A stretch of DNA of 64,000 nt, taken from assembly GCA_035516255.1 (NCBI GenBank), contig DATJAL010000044.1, positions 1 to 64,000 on the forward strand, in the 5' to 3' direction. This stretch comes from Chitinivibrionales bacterium. GTDB taxonomy: Bacteria; Fibrobacterota; Chitinivibrionia; Chitinivibrionales; FEN-1185. A model generated the notes under the pieces. That model had not been told where the DNA came from, did not search any database, and was given only the letters and a program-made list of their open reading frames with translations. A program made the translations under genes and the position numbers. Of this stretch, positions 62,476-64,000 are shown in pieces. Position 1 is the stretch's first letter. Every line of letters begins with the position of its first letter.

Positions 62476-63831
62476 TTATTTTTTATTCGCAAACTTCTTC
62501 ATGAACGGCCCCAGGTCCGACGCCTCCTGGGGCCCCACGAGCACCTCCCAGCCCGGCATCTGCTCCTCGAGCTCGCCGGAGATGGAGGCGACGTAGCCGG
62601 GGATGATGATTTTGCGCGAGGCGTATTGCCCGTCAACATCCTTGCTTTTAAGGAAAGCGCCGATCTTCTCGCCGTTGAACTTGCGCGCGGCCCAGGCCGT
62701 GAGCACGCTCATGCCCTCGGCGTCCACGATGGCGAGGTGCGCGGGCACGCCCGCGTTCTCGAGCTCGCCGCTCACGATGAAATACGTGAGCGAGAAATTG
62801 GTGGTGACCACGAACGGCGCGTCGGGAGCGGGCTCCCCTATCTTATAGATGTTCGCGTCAACCTGGATCGGCTTTTGCGGGTCGGTGAAGATGTTCTGGC
62901 GCAGCATGAGCAGGGGAAGGAGAGATTCTTTTTCTGACTTATCAATGACGACGACGGATGCATATTTGCAGATCGCGCTTGACGCATCGGCAACCATATC
63001 GGCGGCCGATTGCCTTCCTGTGACGAAATTGATGAGGGGATATCCCATCTGTTTCACCGACGAGGCAATCGCGGCTTTTCGCATTACGGTGTTGTTCTGG
63101 ATCATGGCCGCGGCATTTTCCGCGGGCACGTCCAGTATGATATTCCTCTGGCCCATGCCGGCGCATTTCTGCGTGAGCTCAAACACACCATCTATTGCGG
63201 CGGCGCTGACGCATACCGGCATTTTCGACCGGATTGAAAACGGGACAAGCTCTTCGACGTTTTGATTTGTCACCGCATGCAGAAGCGGCGCGCGCATGGC
63301 AACAGCAGTTCCGCATTCAATCAGATTTCTTACGAATTTACTTTTTAGGATGATTGCGCCGGAAAACTTTTGGCTGCAAATCCTGGCCGCATCAACAAAC
63401 TTTTTAACGTCTCCGCTTTTATTGTTGATGCACAGCATGTCAATGCGGAGCGTCTCGCCCACTCTGACGATTGCGTAGGACTCCATCTCCGCGGCAATTT
63501 CTGCCATTTCCTCCTCACTCGCCGAGTCATCCACCTGGACTGCAATAGCGGTCGGGTGCACGAATGTCTTGTCGTGCCGGAACATGACGGTTTCATTCCC
63601 CACCGCCGCGGCCTTTTCGCCTGTTCCTATTTTGACAAGTCTGATCGGCGGCTCGCTCGCCGCGCCGATCACGGTTTTGGCTTCTTCCGAAGCGTACGGG
63701 CAAGCGGCAAGCTCGGCGTTCTTCTGCGCCAGTTTCATGGCGAACGCCATGCAGGTTGCCACCCCGCATTCCCCGCAATTTGTTTTCGGGAGCAGCTTGA
63801 AGATGTCCATGCCCGTGAGTTTCTTAGCCAT
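62476..63831 (-). CDS. acsC: Acetyl-CoA decarbonylase/synthase gamma subunit (corrinoid iron-sulfur protein large subunit)
   Basis: It carries the 4Fe-4S cluster and binds the corrinoid that passes methyl groups to acetyl-CoA synthase in the Wood-Ljungdahl pathway. It has 451 residues, the normal length (about 445). The cluster motif KTNCGECGVATCMAFAMKLA with a later ACPY Cys is at residues 17-44. The TIM-barrel (LCINNKSGDVKKF, NIILDVPAENAA) and the C-terminal corrinoid-binding domain (TTNFSLTYFIVSGELENAGVPAHLAIVDAEGMSVLTAW) are complete. The partner acsD and acsB are not in the window. The ASKHA activator lies downstream on the same strand. Confidence 0.95.
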   Translation of the reverse strand: MAKKLTGMDIFKLLPKTNCGECGVATCMAFAMKLAQKNAELAACPYASEEAKTVIGAASEPPIRLVKIGTGEKAAAVGNETVMFRHDKTFVHPTAIAVQVDDSASEEEMAEIAAEMESYAIVRVGETLRIDMLCINNKSGDVKKFVDAARICSQKFSGAIILKSKFVRNLIECGTAVAMRAPLLHAVTNQNVEELVPFSIRSKMPVCVSAAAIDGVFELTQKCAGMGQRNIILDVPAENAAAMIQNNTVMRKAAIASSVKQMGYPLINFVTGRQSAADMVADASSAICKYASVVVIDKSEKESLLPLLMLRQNIFTDPQKPIQVDANIYKIGEPAPDAPFVVTTNFSLTYFIVSGELENAGVPAHLAIVDAEGMSVLTAWAARKFNGEKIGAFLKSKDVDGQYASRKIIIPGYVASISGELEEQMPGWEVLVGPQEASDLGPFMKKFANKK

Positions 63832-63862
63832 TAGTAATCCATTTCGTTATTCTAATCAAATT

Positions 63863-64000
63863 GGGCGTTCCCCCGCTTCGCGGCGGTCGGTTCTCCCTCC
63901 GGTCGCCCCTAACGCGGCGGCAGACTTTATCATCTTAAAAAGCCGTTGCTGCGCCGGGCGGGCATTTGTCAATCATCAGTCGACATTCAGATCGCCGGAA
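63863..64000. repeat. Repeat A, short variant at the window end
   Basis: ttgggcgttcccccgcttcgcgg then tcggttctccctccgg and cccctaacgcggcggcaga follow the repeat A pattern but lack most of the middle. It sits just upstream of acsC. The rest of the window (63930-64000) shows no gene. Confidence 0.65.

Overview
The window is about 60% G+C over most of its length and comes from a Gram-negative bacterium. The sequence shows an OmpA protein with a peptidoglycan-type C-terminus, an LPS heptosyltransferase, MlaE/MlaF lipid transport genes, a complete RND efflux set and several outer-membrane barrel candidates. A regulator of the Fsuc_second (TIGR02147/DUF4423) family, secreted GH116 and GH30 glycosidases with carboxypeptidase-regulatory-like domains, and proteins with T9SS-like sorting domains point to Fibrobacterota or relatives (Chitinivibrionia-like). 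This placement is an inference. AcsC and a corrinoid-activating ASKHA protein suggest Wood-Ljungdahl or corrinoid methyl-transfer metabolism.

Layout. 1-19 kb is mostly housekeeping: recG, a processive GT2 glycosyltransferase, a ketopantoate reductase-like gene, a barrel protein, a quinone reductase and a large kinase-like membrane protein. A tight cluster follows: yicC, rpoZ, coaBC, a type 4 uracil-DNA glycosylase, dnaB, mlaE, an mlaF fused to a degenerate GGDEF domain, and radA. 19-26 kb holds a secreted GH116 enzyme, a conserved small protein, a lipoprotein and its translationally coupled Fsuc_second regulator, with TGTAAACA/TGTTTACA palindromes upstream. 26.6-35.7 kb is an RND efflux operon (adaptor, two permeases, outer-membrane factor). 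36.1 kb has an intact tRNA-Arg(ACG). 36-49 kb is accessory: a beta-propeller secreted protein, small envelope proteins, galT, a YciI-like protein, a DUF4412 protein, a GH30 enzyme, an epimerase and a nitroreductase. 50-53 kb has OmpA and an ADP-heptose-type glycosyltransferase.

52.8-59 kb is repeat-rich and defence-like. It holds two copies of a 150-180 bp hairpin repeat, a MITE-like palindrome, an A+T-rich Ser/Thr kinase-TPR gene pair, a 21-bp minisatellite with an inverted arm, and an AbiF-type abortive-infection gene preceded by a promoter and a structured leader resembling the abiF RNA. 59-64 kb has the corrinoid activation protein and acsC, on the same strand but separated by an inverted-repeat-flanked 1-kb segment carrying one secreted-protein gene.

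The most striking feature is that fragments of tRNA-Arg lie at 19.1, 26.6, 37.7 and 42.3 kb, all in the same orientation as the intact gene at 36.1 kb. They bound successive blocks of accessory genes, and the copy at 26.6 kb keeps the tRNA promoter. The RND operon therefore lies between direct repeats of the tRNA promoter plus 5' half. This looks like stacked insertion at one tRNA site, although no integrase is present. Other leads are the MlaF-GGDEF fusion, which keeps a c-di-GMP I-site but has lost the catalytic glycines, the kinase-like membrane protein, and the regulator-lipoprotein pair.
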